A stretch of 64,000 nucleotides of DNA from Pseudomonas sp. B21-023. Its GTDB lineage: Bacteria; Pseudomonadota; Gammaproteobacteria; Pseudomonadales; Pseudomonadaceae. Under the pieces are notes generated by a model. That model saw only the letters and a program-made list of their open reading frames with translations. It ran no database searches and had not been told where the DNA came from. Below, one piece after another: positions 18,526 through 26,535 of the stretch; position 1 is the stretch's first letter, and each line of letters opens with the position of its first letter. The stretch lies in contig NZ_CP087190.1 in the NCBI RefSeq assembly GCF_024749165.1, positions 2,763,501 to 2,827,500 of the forward strand, in the 5' to 3' direction. Position numbers and translations under genes: made by a program.

Positions 18526-18987
18526 ATGCCCATTCCCAGAGACCCTAAACCGGCAGTCGAGATCGACGACACGCAAGACCGCATGGGCAGTGTCCATGAA
18601 CTGGATTTCAGCGAGCGCCGCGATGAGCGCCAGGGCCGGATTGGCGACGAACGACCGGCGCGGGAGGTGGAAGAGGAGTATCCACCCAGACGCGTTGCCG
18701 AAAGTGGCATGACCGGTGGCGAGGCGCTGAGTGACAGCCTGCACGAGGACAATGTCACCCTCGACGACCTGAGCCCTGACACGCTGCTGGACGAGACCGG
18801 TGCGCGCGATCCGCATGAGCCGGGTACGGCAGGCGGCCCGGCGGACCAGACCCTGCGTCATGTCGAGGCGCACGAGATCGGTGGCGGCATCGGCCTGGAC
18901 GAGGCCGAACTGGCCCGCTCGGCGCCGTTGGACGGCGAGCCATGGACCGACGAGCTCACCCCTGAAGACGAGCGGAGAGAACGCTGA
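18526..18987 (+). CDS. Acidic hydrophilic protein of unknown function
   Basis: This 153-aa protein is strongly acidic and probably disordered, rich in Glu, Asp, Arg and Gly. It has no signal peptide or membrane segment. Legible pieces are VEIDDTQDRMGSVHELDFSE, NVTLDDLSPDTLLDETGARD and VEAHEIGGGIGLDEAELA. I recognise it as a conserved pseudomonad protein often found beside metallothionein genes, without known function. A GGAG site supports the ATG at 18526. Its stop overlaps the next start by one base (TGATGA), so it is coupled to the metallothionein gene. Confidence 0.7.
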   Translation: MPIPRDPKPAVEIDDTQDRMGSVHELDFSERRDERQGRIGDERPAREVEEEYPPRRVAESGMTGGEALSDSLHEDNVTLDDLSPDTLLDETGARDPHEPGTAGGPADQTLRHVEAHEIGGGIGLDEAELARSAPLDGEPWTDELTPEDERRER

Positions 18988-19217
18988 TGAACGAGCAACG
19001 TTGTTCCTGCAACCACTGTTCCTGCACCGTGGATGCCAATGCCGTGGTCCAGGATGGCAAGGCGTACTGCTGCGAAGCGTGTGCGACGGGGCACCGTAAT
19101 GGTGAGCCTTGTCGCATGGGGGATTGCAAATGTGGGGAGGTGAGTCAGCCGAAAGAGAGTAATGTCGATAACGCGTTGGATGAGACTTTTCCGGCGAGCG
19201 ATCCTATTTCACCTTGA
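18987..19217 (+). CDS. Bacterial metallothionein with C-terminal DETFPASDP tail
   Basis: This 76-aa protein has ten cysteines at positions 6, 8, 11, 13, 28, 29, 32, 42, 47 and 49 (RCSCNHCSC, YCCEAC, CRMGDCKCG). It is a SmtA/BmtA-type zinc- and cadmium-binding metallothionein. After residue 55 it carries an unrelated tail, NVDNALDETFPASDPISP. The ALDxTFPASDP motif also occurs alone in many small bacterial proteins of unknown role. A family 14-like fold is expected for the Cys-rich part. It is coupled to the upstream acidic-protein gene. Confidence 0.88.
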   Translation: MNEQRCSCNHCSCTVDANAVVQDGKAYCCEACATGHRNGEPCRMGDCKCGEVSQPKESNVDNALDETFPASDPISP

Positions 19218-19229
19218 TATTCAATATAC

Positions 19230-19270
19230 AGCAGCCCTGTCATTAATTAATTCGACGATAGGGCTGCTGG
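19230..19270 (+). terminator. Hairpin after the metallothionein gene
   Basis: CAGCAGCCCT (19230-19239) pairs perfectly with AGGGCTGCTG (19261-19270) across a 21-nt AT-rich loop, 13 bp after the stop codon. There is no run of T, so it may be an mRNA 3' stabiliser rather than an intrinsic terminator. Confidence 0.45.
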
Positions 19271-19368
19271 CCACTAAAATTACATACCTTCACCACACTA
19301 AAGCCTTCAACTCTTGCTCTTGCTCTGCTTTTGCTTCTAAGTGCGCGATAGTTCAGGCGACACAAATT

Positions 19369-19993
19369 GCGACTTCAGGAGGCCGAACGGAGGTCTTGCG
19401 GAGGGAGGTGACGGGCATGGATGCCCGTCAAGCGCTGCGCCCCAGGATGGGGCGTTCAGCGCGGTCCTCCCGGGAGCAAGGCCGGAGTGAGGGGACCCCG
19501 GAGCGAAGCGTAGGGGCCGGATGAATGGAGCGAGGATTTTTTGGTTCCTTTTTGATCCTTCAAAAAGGGACCCGCCGTAAGGGCGGAAAGGTGATTATGC
19601 GTCACCATAGCAAATGAATGTGCGTATAACTTTCAAGACACACGCTGTGTAAGTCAAAGTCAAAGTCAAAGTCAAAGTCAAAGTCAAAGTCAAAGTCAAA
19701 GTCAAATGCGGTTGGCGTGGGTTTTTACAGTTGTAAGCGCATTCATTTGCTATAATGACGCTTATTCACCCTTTCGCCACCCGGCGAGTCACTTTTTGTC
19801 AAACGCGACAAAAAGTAACCAAAAAACGCTGCGCTCCATTCATCCGGCCCTCCGCTTCGCTCCGGGTCCCCTCTCTCCGGCCTTGCTCCCGGGAGGACCG
19901 CGCTGAACGCCCCATCCTGGGGCGCAGCGCTTGACGGGCATCCATGCCCGTCACCTCCCTCCGCAAGGCCTGCGTTCGGCCTCCTGAAGTCGC
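19369..19993. repeat. 625-bp inverted-repeat element with tandem-repeat core
   Basis: The left arm (19369-19623) and right arm (19738-19993) are imperfect inverted copies of each other. The outer ~130 bp match almost perfectly, starting GCGACTTCAGGAGGCCGAAC. The inner part keeps TTTTTTGGTT, a CTTTTTG...CAAAAAG hairpin, a GGGCGAAAGG block and TAGCAAATGAATG. The core between the arms holds nine GTCAAA units. No protein gene is supported inside; the short ORFs in each arm are mirror images. It looks like a non-autonomous, MITE-like or BIME-like dispersed element. It fills most of the 872-bp gap between the metallothionein gene and 20090. Confidence 0.8.
19653..19706 (+). repeat. GTCAAA hexanucleotide tandem repeat, nine perfect units
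   Basis: Nine head-to-tail GTCAAA units, 54 bp without a mismatch, sit between the arms of the inverted-repeat element. A perfect hexamer array is prone to slippage, so unit number may vary between strains. Confidence 0.95.
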
Positions 19994-20089
19994 GAAGTTA
20001 CGGGCGGCGCCTGCACTGGCGCAGCTGTCGCTAGCAGGCTTCGGGGGTAGACTCCTGATCGGCAGCGGCAGCGGCAACGGCCATTCGCG

Positions 20090-20518
20090 TCAATGCGTCT
20101 GCCAGATCCCATTGTTACGTTCGCAATCACTGCGCGCCTGCCCCAGGCTTGGGGTGTCGTAGTAGTAGGTGATAATCCGCGCATCCTTGGGCACGGCCGG
20201 CCGTGTCGAGGGCTCGCCGCGCCCTGCGGCATCAGGATTGGCCAGGGTTTCCTGGGTCAGCGGGGCGATGCAGCTGCCCACGCTGCCATCAGCGCAACGC
20301 TCGACCTTGCGTTTCTGGCTGTTGAGCATCTCCTTGCTCTCGTTGCTGCACGACCAGGCGATCGCTTCAGCCGGCATGTTGCCGTAGCTGTAGCAGGTAT
20401 GCTGCTGCACCGGCTTGACCGCCTCGCTGGACGAGCGGGTGACCACGTCGCAGCCCTCGGCCAGCACCTGCCCGCTGAGCAGGCAGCCCAACAATGCCAC
20501 ACACACAATGAACCGCAT
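20090..20518 (-). CDS. Secreted/periplasmic protein of unknown function
   Basis: This 142-aa protein has a clear signal peptide (MRFIVCVALLGCLLSGQVLA, cleavage before EGCDVV). The mature part of about 120 residues has five cysteines (GCD, HTCYSYG, WSCSNE, ERCADG, SDCERN among others), suggesting disulfides in the periplasm. A polar middle section is Pro/Arg-rich. I recognise no family. It is downstream of the ybhN-like gene and runs the same way, 27 bp after it, so it may be the last gene of that operon. It is bounded on the other side by the inverted-repeat element. Confidence 0.7.
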   Translation of the reverse strand: MRFIVCVALLGCLLSGQVLAEGCDVVTRSSSEAVKPVQQHTCYSYGNMPAEAIAWSCSNESKEMLNSQKRKVERCADGSVGSCIAPLTQETLANPDAAGRGEPSTRPAVPKDARIITYYYDTPSLGQARSDCERNNGIWQTH

Positions 20519-20545
20519 GACGAACCTCCCGGGCCCGTGGGGCCC

Positions 20546-21505
20546 TCAGTGCTTGTCCAGGGCTGGCTCGGCCTGTCGGCGCAGGGCCTTGGCGCGCTTC
20601 TCCAGGATCAGGTAGGTAATCACCGCCAGCAACAGCGGGATCAGGTAGTACAGCGTCCGATACCCCAGCAATGCGGCCACCAGCGTGCCCTGGCCCAACT
20701 GTCCGTGCAGCAGGGCAAGGAACACCGCCTCCAGCACCCCCAGCCCGGCAGGAATATGCGCCACTACCCCTGCCACGCAACTGATCAGCAACACCCCCAG
20801 TACCGAGGGATAGAACAGCGCAGGCGGCAGCAGCAGGTGGATCAGCGCCGCCATCAACGCCCAGTTGCTCGCGCCCAGCGCCACTTGGCACAACGCCAGG
20901 CGCAGGCTCGGCAGGGTCACTTCATGCCCGCGCAGATGCCATGTGCGTCGCTTGGCAAATGCACAGGCGAGCAGGTAGCTCGCCGCGACCGCCACCATCA
21001 GCACACCGATCAGGCGCAAGCCGCCGGCCCCCACCGCCCAGCTTGCCGGCAACTTCACCAGGCCCAGGGCGAACACCGTGCCGGCCAGCAGCAAATAGCC
21101 CATCCAGTTGGTCAACAGACCCAGGGTGAGGATGCGGGTGATGGTCGCGGTGTCCAGCCCCAGCCGGCTGTACAGGCGGTAGCGCAGTGCCACGCCGCCG
21201 ACCCAGGTGGTGAAATTGAGATTGAACGCGTAGCAGACAAACGCCACCGGCAGCACCTGACGGGCTGGCAACCGGTGACCGGTGTAGGCGCGGGCGAGCA
21301 GGTCGTAGCTGGCGAACACCAGGTAGCTGCACAGGGCCAGCAACAGGCCAAGGACCAGGGTGGAAGGTCGATAGGCCAGCAGCGACTGGTGCACCTCGTT
21401 CCAGTCCAGGTTGCGTGCCAGGGTGAACAGCAGCACCGGGATCAGCACCAGGAACAGCAGGGTGAGCAGGCGCATGCCCCAGGTCTGCCAGCGTGGCTTG
21501 GCCAT
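20546..21505 (-). CDS. ybhN: YbhN-like membrane protein (lysylphosphatidylglycerol synthase TM-region family)
   Basis: This 319-aa integral membrane protein has about eight helices and the family segments CYAFNLNFTTWVGGVALRYR, LGLLTNWMGYLLLAG and VAHIPAGLGVLEAVFL. The family shares the flippase part of MprF but lacks the lysyl-transferase domain, so lipid translocation is plausible. The ATG overlaps the clsB stop by one base (TGATG). The ybhP-clsB-ybhN order is the same as in E. coli. Confidence 0.85.
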   Translation of the reverse strand: MAKPRWQTWGMRLLTLLFLVLIPVLLFTLARNLDWNEVHQSLLAYRPSTLVLGLLLALCSYLVFASYDLLARAYTGHRLPARQVLPVAFVCYAFNLNFTTWVGGVALRYRLYSRLGLDTATITRILTLGLLTNWMGYLLLAGTVFALGLVKLPASWAVGAGGLRLIGVLMVAVAASYLLACAFAKRRTWHLRGHEVTLPSLRLALCQVALGASNWALMAALIHLLLPPALFYPSVLGVLLISCVAGVVAHIPAGLGVLEAVFLALLHGQLGQGTLVAALLGYRTLYYLIPLLLAVITYLILEKRAKALRRQAEPALDKH

Positions 21506-22707
21506 CAGGTCTTGCCCCCGTTGAAGTCCGCCGGCGCTTCGCTGTCCGCCTGCAGCGACTGCAGGCGCTGCCGGTGCGCGGGGAACCAGCCGGCGATGCG
21601 CGGGAAGTAGCGGGTGATGTGAAAGCCCAGGAATATCAGCGGCGCGCGCCACCAGTAGCCACGCACCATGCGTTCCAGGGTCACGCGCTTGCAATGCGCG
21701 GCGGTCAGTTCGCTCAGGTGGCGGTACAGGCCATCGTTGAAGGCGCAGTCGCGGATCATCAGGTTGGCTTCGAGGTTGAACGACAGGCTCAGCGGGTCGA
21801 GGTTGCTCGAGCCCACAGTGGACCACTCGTCGTCCACCAGTGCCACCTTGCCGTGCAACGGGCGCTGGCAGTACTCATGGATCTGCACATTGTCGCGCAA
21901 CAGGTAGTTGTAGAGCAGCCGCGACAGGGCGCGTACCCAACGCATGTCCGGTTGCCCCTGGAGGATCAGGGTCACCGCAACGCCGCGCCGGGCAGCATTG
22001 CGCAGCTCGCGCAGCAAGCGGTAGCCGGGAAAGAAATAGGCGTTGGCCACGACGATGCGTTGCTGAGCTTCACGGAAGACTTGCAGGTAGCACGCCTCGA
22101 TGTCGGTGCGATGGCGGCGGTTGTCGCGTTCCACCAGTACGGCGCTGGCCGAACCTGCGACGTCACCGCCCGGCACGACCGCGCTTGGGTCACCCAGCAC
22201 GGGGGCGAGCATCCGGCAGCTGGAGGCGTGCACCTGGGCCACTACCGGGCCTGTGACTTCCACGGCGTAGTCCTGCTTGGCCTGCGGGCCGAAGTCGCCG
22301 AGATGATCGGCACTGTAGTTGATACCGCCAATGAACGCGCGCTGGCCGTCGATCACCAGGATCTTGCGGTGCAGACGCCGGAACAGGTTGGTGCGCATGC
22401 CGGCCAGGCGCGGCTGCGGGTCGAATGCATGGAAGCGCACCCCGGCCTCGGTCATCGAGGCAATGAACCCGTCAGGCAGGTCGGCGGTGCCGTAGCCGTC
22501 AACCGCCACTTCCACCCGCACGCCGCGCCGCGCCGCGTCGATAAGCGCCAGGCGCAGCGGCTGGCCGACCTTGTCGTCGTAGATGATGAACGTTTCCAGG
22601 AGGATCTCCTCCCGCGCTTGGGCGATCGCCTCGAACACGCGCGGGTAGTACTGCTCGCCATTGATCAGCAGTTCGACGTGGTTGCCATCGCTCCAGGTCT
22701 GCTTCAT
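21505..22707 (-). CDS. clsB: Cardiolipin synthase B
   Basis: This 400-aa phospholipase D superfamily enzyme has two HKD motifs: HRKILVIDGQRAFIGGIN (residues ~115-132) and HGKVALVDDEWSTVGSSN (~285-302). Unlike ClsA it has no N-terminal transmembrane helices, only a hydrophobic C-terminal stretch (WWRAPLIFLGFHITRYFP). ClsB makes cardiolipin from phosphatidylglycerol and can also make phosphatidylglycerol. It overlaps ybhP by 4 bp and ybhN by 1 bp. Confidence 0.92.
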   Translation of the reverse strand: MKQTWSDGNHVELLINGEQYYPRVFEAIAQAREEILLETFIIYDDKVGQPLRLALIDAARRGVRVEVAVDGYGTADLPDGFIASMTEAGVRFHAFDPQPRLAGMRTNLFRRLHRKILVIDGQRAFIGGINYSADHLGDFGPQAKQDYAVEVTGPVVAQVHASSCRMLAPVLGDPSAVVPGGDVAGSASAVLVERDNRRHRTDIEACYLQVFREAQQRIVVANAYFFPGYRLLRELRNAARRGVAVTLILQGQPDMRWVRALSRLLYNYLLRDNVQIHEYCQRPLHGKVALVDDEWSTVGSSNLDPLSLSFNLEANLMIRDCAFNDGLYRHLSELTAAHCKRVTLERMVRGYWWRAPLIFLGFHITRYFPRIAGWFPAHRQRLQSLQADSEAPADFNGGKT

Positions 22708-23477
22708 AGCGTCACCTGCGCTACCAGCGGGGCATGGTCGGAAAGGTGGGACCACGGGTACCTCGACAACACCCGTGCCTCGCATGCCTGGGCATTGCGC
22801 AGGTAGATGCGGTCCAGGCGCAGCAGCGGCAGGCGCGCGGGAAAGCTGCGCGCCGGCCTGCCGAAGGCTTCGACCAGCGACACCGACAGCCGCGCATCGG
22901 CCTTCAGCCGCCAGTCGTTGAAGTCACCGGCGACAATGACCGGATCGTCCGGTGGCAGGCGCTCGAGCAAGGTCAGCAGCAGGTCGACCTGACGCTGGCG
23001 GTGGTCCTCGCGCAGGCCCAGGTGCACACAGATCGCGTGCACCTGCTCATGACCGGGCACTTCAAGCTGGCAGTGCAACAAGCCGCGCTCTTCATTGCCG
23101 TGAATCGACACGTCAAGGTTGTCATAGGCGCGGATCGGGAACTTGGACAGCAGCGCGTTGCCATGGTCGCCATGGGGGTAGACCGCATTACGTCCGTAGG
23201 CGAACTGCGGCCACATGCTGTCGGCAAGAAATTCGTACTGCGGGGTCTGCGGCCAGGCCGGATGGCGCTCGGCATGCCGTTGGTGGCTGCCATGCACTTC
23301 CTGCAGGAACACCAGGTCGGCGCCGGTGGCGCGCACCGCCTCGCGCAGCTCCGGCAGGATGAAGCGGCGGTTGAACAGGGTGAAACCCTTGTGCACGTTG
23401 AGGGTCAGCACCGTCAGGCGGTGCACGGCCGCGACCTTGTCGATGATGCGGTCAGGGGCGGGTAGGGTGCCGTTCAT
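22704..23477 (-). CDS. ybhP: Endonuclease/exonuclease/phosphatase family protein (YbhP-like)
   Basis: This 257-aa protein has the DNase-I-like fold signatures: LTLNVHKGFT (Asn), FLQEVHGSHQ (catalytic Glu), CVHLGLRE, VAGDFNDW and the terminal SDHAPLVAQV (Asp-His pair). The fold covers Mg-dependent nucleases and lipid or sugar phosphatases. Its place in front of clsB makes a lipid-phosphate substrate plausible. It overlaps clsB and the DUF72 gene by 4 bp each. Confidence 0.88.
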   Translation of the reverse strand: MNGTLPAPDRIIDKVAAVHRLTVLTLNVHKGFTLFNRRFILPELREAVRATGADLVFLQEVHGSHQRHAERHPAWPQTPQYEFLADSMWPQFAYGRNAVYPHGDHGNALLSKFPIRAYDNLDVSIHGNEERGLLHCQLEVPGHEQVHAICVHLGLREDHRQRQVDLLLTLLERLPPDDPVIVAGDFNDWRLKADARLSVSLVEAFGRPARSFPARLPLLRLDRIYLRNAQACEARVLSRYPWSHLSDHAPLVAQVTL

Positions 23478-24391
23478 AGTGACTCCTGCGGCTCGACGCC
23501 AGGTTCGGTCACCAGTTCGCCGTCCAGGCCAAGCTTGCCCAGCAGGCGACGCGCATCGTAGGGGGCATGCACCTTCTGATCGTTGTCGAAGTAGCAATAC
23601 ACATCCCGGGAGGCGCGCTTGACCGGGGCACGACGGATGACGCGCTGGGCATCCTCCGGCTGGCCGCCCGCGGCCCAGGCCTGGATGCGCAGGCGCCAGC
23701 GACGCAGCGCGCTGGCGGTGTAGCCGCTGCTGTAGAGCTCGACATCGCCATGCAGGCGCAGGTAGACGAAATCGGCCGTGACTTCCTCGACACAGGGCCA
23801 TTTGCCGGCGCTGTCGGCAACCACCAGCGCGACCTTGTGCTTGCGCAGCAGGTTGATGAAGGTGTCGCAGAGGAAGCTCGGATGGCGGATCTCCACGGCA
23901 TGGCGCAAGTGCGCATTGCCACGGATGGCAGTACCACCATTGACCTGCAGGCGTACGGCCGCGTGCCGGGCACAGGCGCGCGCAGCCTTGCGATCGCGGG
24001 GCAGCAGGTCGAGGAAAGCGCTGAAGCGCTGGGCGTCGAACTTCATGCTCGGGGGAAACTGCCAGAGGAACGGCCCCAGCTTGTCGCCCAGCAGCAATGG
24101 CCCGGAGGCAAAGAAATTGGCCAGCGGCTCGTCGATGTCGCGCAGCCGTCGCACATGGGTGATGTAGCGCGGCGCCTTGACCGAGAAGACGAATCCTTCA
24201 GGTGTTTCATCGCGCCACTGGCGGTAGCGCTCGGGGGTCTGCAACGCGTAGAACGAGCCATTGATCTCGATGCTGTTCACCGCCCGAGAGGCGAATGCCA
24301 GCTCATCGTCCTGGCGCAGACCCTTGGGGTAGAAGTCCTTGCGCCATGGGCCATAGCGCCAACCGGAAATACCAATGCGGATCTCGCTCAC
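23474..24391 (-). CDS. DUF72 (YecE-like) protein
   Basis: This 305-aa TIM-barrel protein of the DUF72 family has IGISGWRYGPWRKDFYP at its start, followed by FYALQTPERYRQWRDETPEGF, FLWQFPPS, AVEIRHPSF and YCYFDNDQKVHAPYDAR. The biochemical role of the family is unknown. I start at the GTG at 24391, preceded by AAAGGGAG; an in-frame ATG 24 bp upstream is an alternative. It is the first gene of the operon that continues into ybhP-clsB-ybhN. Confidence 0.82.
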   Translation of the reverse strand: MSEIRIGISGWRYGPWRKDFYPKGLRQDDELAFASRAVNSIEINGSFYALQTPERYRQWRDETPEGFVFSVKAPRYITHVRRLRDIDEPLANFFASGPLLLGDKLGPFLWQFPPSMKFDAQRFSAFLDLLPRDRKAARACARHAAVRLQVNGGTAIRGNAHLRHAVEIRHPSFLCDTFINLLRKHKVALVVADSAGKWPCVEEVTADFVYLRLHGDVELYSSGYTASALRRWRLRIQAWAAGGQPEDAQRVIRRAPVKRASRDVYCYFDNDQKVHAPYDARRLLGKLGLDGELVTEPGVEPQESL

Positions 24392-24548
24392 GAGGGCTCC
24401 CTTTCGTTCGTGCACTCTTGACTAGCGACCGGCATCGCGGCGTCAGGGTTCACCAGGAATGACGAGTGGCCAGTGACGCAAAACCCGGAACTTTACCTGC
24501 CTTGCGGCCCTCCACCGCAGAGGGAAGCAGCCAATGGAGGCAATGCCG

Positions 24549-24683
24549 ATGAACAGCGAGACAGAACCGGGGGAAGTGCAGGCGCCGCCAGCACCGACCG
24601 AGGCAGACGACGAAGAACCCGACGTGCTCCCGGACGACCCTGACATCGAGGGCCTGCCCGGAGAAACCCGGCAGCCGGCCTGA
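24549..24683 (+). CDS. Very acidic mini-protein
   Basis: A 44-aa ORF (MNSETEPGEVQAPPAPTEAD then DEEPDVLPDDPDIEGLPGET) is more than one third Asp/Glu with many prolines, so it is surely disordered. GGAGG stands 8 bp before this ATG; in-frame ATGs at 24534 and 24543 are less well spaced. It ends 13 bp before the iron permease-like gene, which suggests co-transcription. No family is recognised. A second acidic mini-protein gene is at 26536-26703. Confidence 0.6.
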   Translation: MNSETEPGEVQAPPAPTEADDEEPDVLPDDPDIEGLPGETRQPA

Positions 24684-24696
24684 AGGAGCGCTAGCC

Positions 24697-25092
24697 ATGA
24701 AATTCGATCGTTTCGCCCAATGGCTGGCCAACCGCAGCGGACGTCCACTGACCTTTGCCGTGGCATTGCTGCTGATCATCCTTTGGGGCGTGAGCGGACC
24801 GCTGTTCGATTTCAACGACACTTGGCAACTGGTGATCAACACCTCGACCACCATCATCACCTTCCTCATGGTGTTCCTGATCCAGAACACCCAGAACCGC
24901 GACAACGACGAACTGCACATCAAGGTCGACGAACTGCTGCGCACCACCCAGCGGGCGCACAAGGCCCTGCTCGACCTCGAGGACATGGGGCCGGCCGAAC
25001 TGCATGCGCTGCGCAAGCAGTACCAGCAACTGGGCGAGCACGACCAAGCGGCGCCGGGCAACGATGCACCGGCCAAGGACACCCCTGACTGA
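24697..25092 (+). CDS. Low-affinity iron permease family protein
   Basis: This 131-aa membrane protein has two helices (residues ~19-37 and ~46-62) and the family core DTWQLVINTSTTIITFLMVF followed by LIQNTQNRDNDELHIKVDEL. The C-terminal part is a charged cytoplasmic helix. The bacterial members are named after yeast Fet4, but iron transport has not been shown for most of them. An AGGAG site precedes the ATG. The ClpP-like gene starts 14 bp after its stop. Confidence 0.82.
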   Translation: MKFDRFAQWLANRSGRPLTFAVALLLIILWGVSGPLFDFNDTWQLVINTSTTIITFLMVFLIQNTQNRDNDELHIKVDELLRTTQRAHKALLDLEDMGPAELHALRKQYQQLGEHDQAAPGNDAPAKDTPD

Positions 25093-25106
25093 CCCTGGAG
25101 GACGGC

Positions 25107-25658
25107 ATGGCCAGACACATCATCCACTACACCGGCCCGATCAATTCCGCGACCTGCGGCAACCTCATCAACACCTGTTCCAAGGCGTTGCAGCAGGGCG
25201 CAGAGGTGCTGCAGATCAACATCGCCACCATGGGCGGCGAATGCAGCTACGGTTTCACCCTGTACAACTTCCTGCGTTCACTGCCGGTGCCGGTGCACAC
25301 CCACAACCTGGGCACGGTCGAATCGATGGGCAACATCCTGTTCCTGGCAGGCAGTCACCGCACCGCCTGCGCCTTCAGCAAGTTTCTGTTCCACCCGTTC
25401 CACTGGACCCTGCATGGCTCGGTGGACCATGCACGGATGGCCGAGTACGCCATGAGCCTGGACTATGACCTGCGCCTGTATGCGCAGATCGTCGCCGAGC
25501 GCACCGAGGGTGCGAGCGAGCGGCTCGATGTGCCGCGCTACCTGATGGCCTATCCGCGAATCCTGGGGCCCCAGGAAGCGCTCACCTGCGGGATGATCCA
25601 GGCCGTGGACGAGCTGCCGATCGAGGCCGATGCCGTACAGTGGAGCGTCCATGCCTGA
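25107..25658 (+). CDS. ClpP/crotonase-fold serine protease-like protein
   Basis: This 183-aa stand-alone ClpP-like protein lacks any membrane anchor. The ClpP fold elements are visible: the INIATMGGECSYGFTLYNFL oxyanion loop, the nucleophile segment GTVESMGNILF with Ser73, and LFHPFHW with His96 or His99 as base. The usual ASMGA box reads ESMGN. It is not the housekeeping ClpP, which is longer at the N-terminus and has the axial loops. It may act on membrane proteins or without a Clp ATPase. It lies in the stress island behind the iron permease-like gene. Confidence 0.75.
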   Translation: MARHIIHYTGPINSATCGNLINTCSKALQQGAEVLQINIATMGGECSYGFTLYNFLRSLPVPVHTHNLGTVESMGNILFLAGSHRTACAFSKFLFHPFHWTLHGSVDHARMAEYAMSLDYDLRLYAQIVAERTEGASERLDVPRYLMAYPRILGPQEALTCGMIQAVDELPIEADAVQWSVHA

Positions 25659-25915
25659 GCCGTGGCGGCACTGGCCCCGCAGCCGGCCAGGGCGATGGCC
25701 GGGGCCTAGCGCAGGTTCCCCAGGGCAAGTGTCCGAGGGCCAGTTGCAGGCAAGCGTGGTGCATGGGGCGTCTCCTTCGTGCTTGGCCTGGCGGATAAGT
25801 GCCGTCGGTCAGAACCCTGGCACACCAAATGAGCCGTTGGCCTGCGCCCCTGTTCGTAATTGAGTGCACGGCATCTTCGCGCGGCACGTCCAACCTAGCG
25901 TAAAGGAGAAACGTC

Positions 25916-26125
25916 ATGGCTCGTGACCAGGATCAGACCGGACAACGCGGCGGCACCAAGCAGACCAATCCCGGCAACTTCGCCAACGACCGTGAAAGGG
26001 CCTCCCGGGCGGGCCAGAAGGGCGGCCGCAACTCAGGCGGCAACTTCGCCAATGACCGCGCCCGCGCCTCCGAGGCCGGTCGCAAAGGTGGCCGCAACAG
26101 CCACGGGAACGCCAGCGGTTCGTAA
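25916..26125 (+). CDS. KGG-repeat stress protein, two repeats
   Basis: This 69-aa protein has two nearly identical repeats, GNFANDRERASRAGQKGGRN and GNFANDRARASEAGRKGGRN. It is a paralogue of the protein at 6814-7020. AAAGGAG precedes the ATG. The two KGG genes lie at opposite ends of the Ku/LigD stress region, which suggests common stress control. Confidence 0.87.
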   Translation: MARDQDQTGQRGGTKQTNPGNFANDRERASRAGQKGGRNSGGNFANDRARASEAGRKGGRNSHGNASGS

Positions 26126-26228
26126 CCTTGCGGGCCCTCTCTTGCTGTTGTCGGACATTTTTTGAATTTTCATGGAACAACGTGATCTGTCAGAAAGTCA
26201 TCCATGGAGAAGAGGAGGGCCTGCGTCA

Positions 26229-26450
26229 ATGCCAAGTCCCCAGTTGTTTACCATCGAATACCTGCTGCATGGTCAGCCACGGCGTTTCATCATCCGCCAG
26301 GAACACATGGACAATGCCGAGGCCTGGCATTGGGCGAGTTGCGACGCGGGTTTGGGGATCATTCCGAAGTTCGGACGCGAGCGCATCAAGAAAGTCAGCC
26401 GGCCCATGGCCGAACGGCATGGGATCACCGAAGTGCGCTGGCGGGTGTGA
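26229..26450 (+). CDS. Small conserved pseudomonad protein (DUF6555-like)
   Basis: This 73-aa protein reads MPSPQLFTIEYLLHGQPRRF then FIIRQEHMDNAEAWHWASCD. Short Pseudomonas proteins of this type, with a YxLHGxPRxF start and a GxxxIPKF middle, are known only as a domain of unknown function. The start is chosen because GAGGAGGG lies about 10 bp upstream; an upstream in-frame ATG adds 19 residues that do not look conserved. Confidence 0.7.
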   Translation: MPSPQLFTIEYLLHGQPRRFIIRQEHMDNAEAWHWASCDAGLGIIPKFGRERIKKVSRPMAERHGITEVRWRV

Positions 26451-26490
26451 GCCGGCGCGGATGGTTGCAGAAAATCGTCGATATGCGCAT

Positions 26491-26525
26491 CAGTGTGAGA
26501 GCGGGCCTGGCCCGCTCTCACACTG
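26491..26525. terminator. Perfect 17-bp-stem hairpin between convergent genes
   Basis: CAGTGTGAGAGCGGGCC and GGCCCGCTCTCACACTG are perfect inverse complements separated by one base. The hairpin sits between the convergent genes at 26229-26450 and 26536-26703, so it probably ends both transcripts. No T-run follows on either strand. Confidence 0.65.
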
Positions 26526-26535
26526 CCATGCACAC

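Noticed and set aside
19162..20077. Several 60-120-codon frames inside the inverted-repeat element.
   Set aside because: They arise from the repeat arms (the same MDARQALRPRMG segment appears in both arms in mirror orientation) and lack ribosome sites or domains.
25107..25658. Housekeeping ClpP.
   Set aside because: It lacks the clpX neighbour and the ASMGA nucleophile box, and it sits in an accessory stress region; a ClpP-like paralogue is the better call.
25659..25915. Minus-strand trace of a lipoprotein signal (ATCGCCCTGGCCGGCTGC, an IALAGC lipobox).
   Set aside because: An in-frame stop codon lies three codons upstream of it and there is no start codon. At most it is a decayed remnant, so nothing was annotated in this 257-bp gap.
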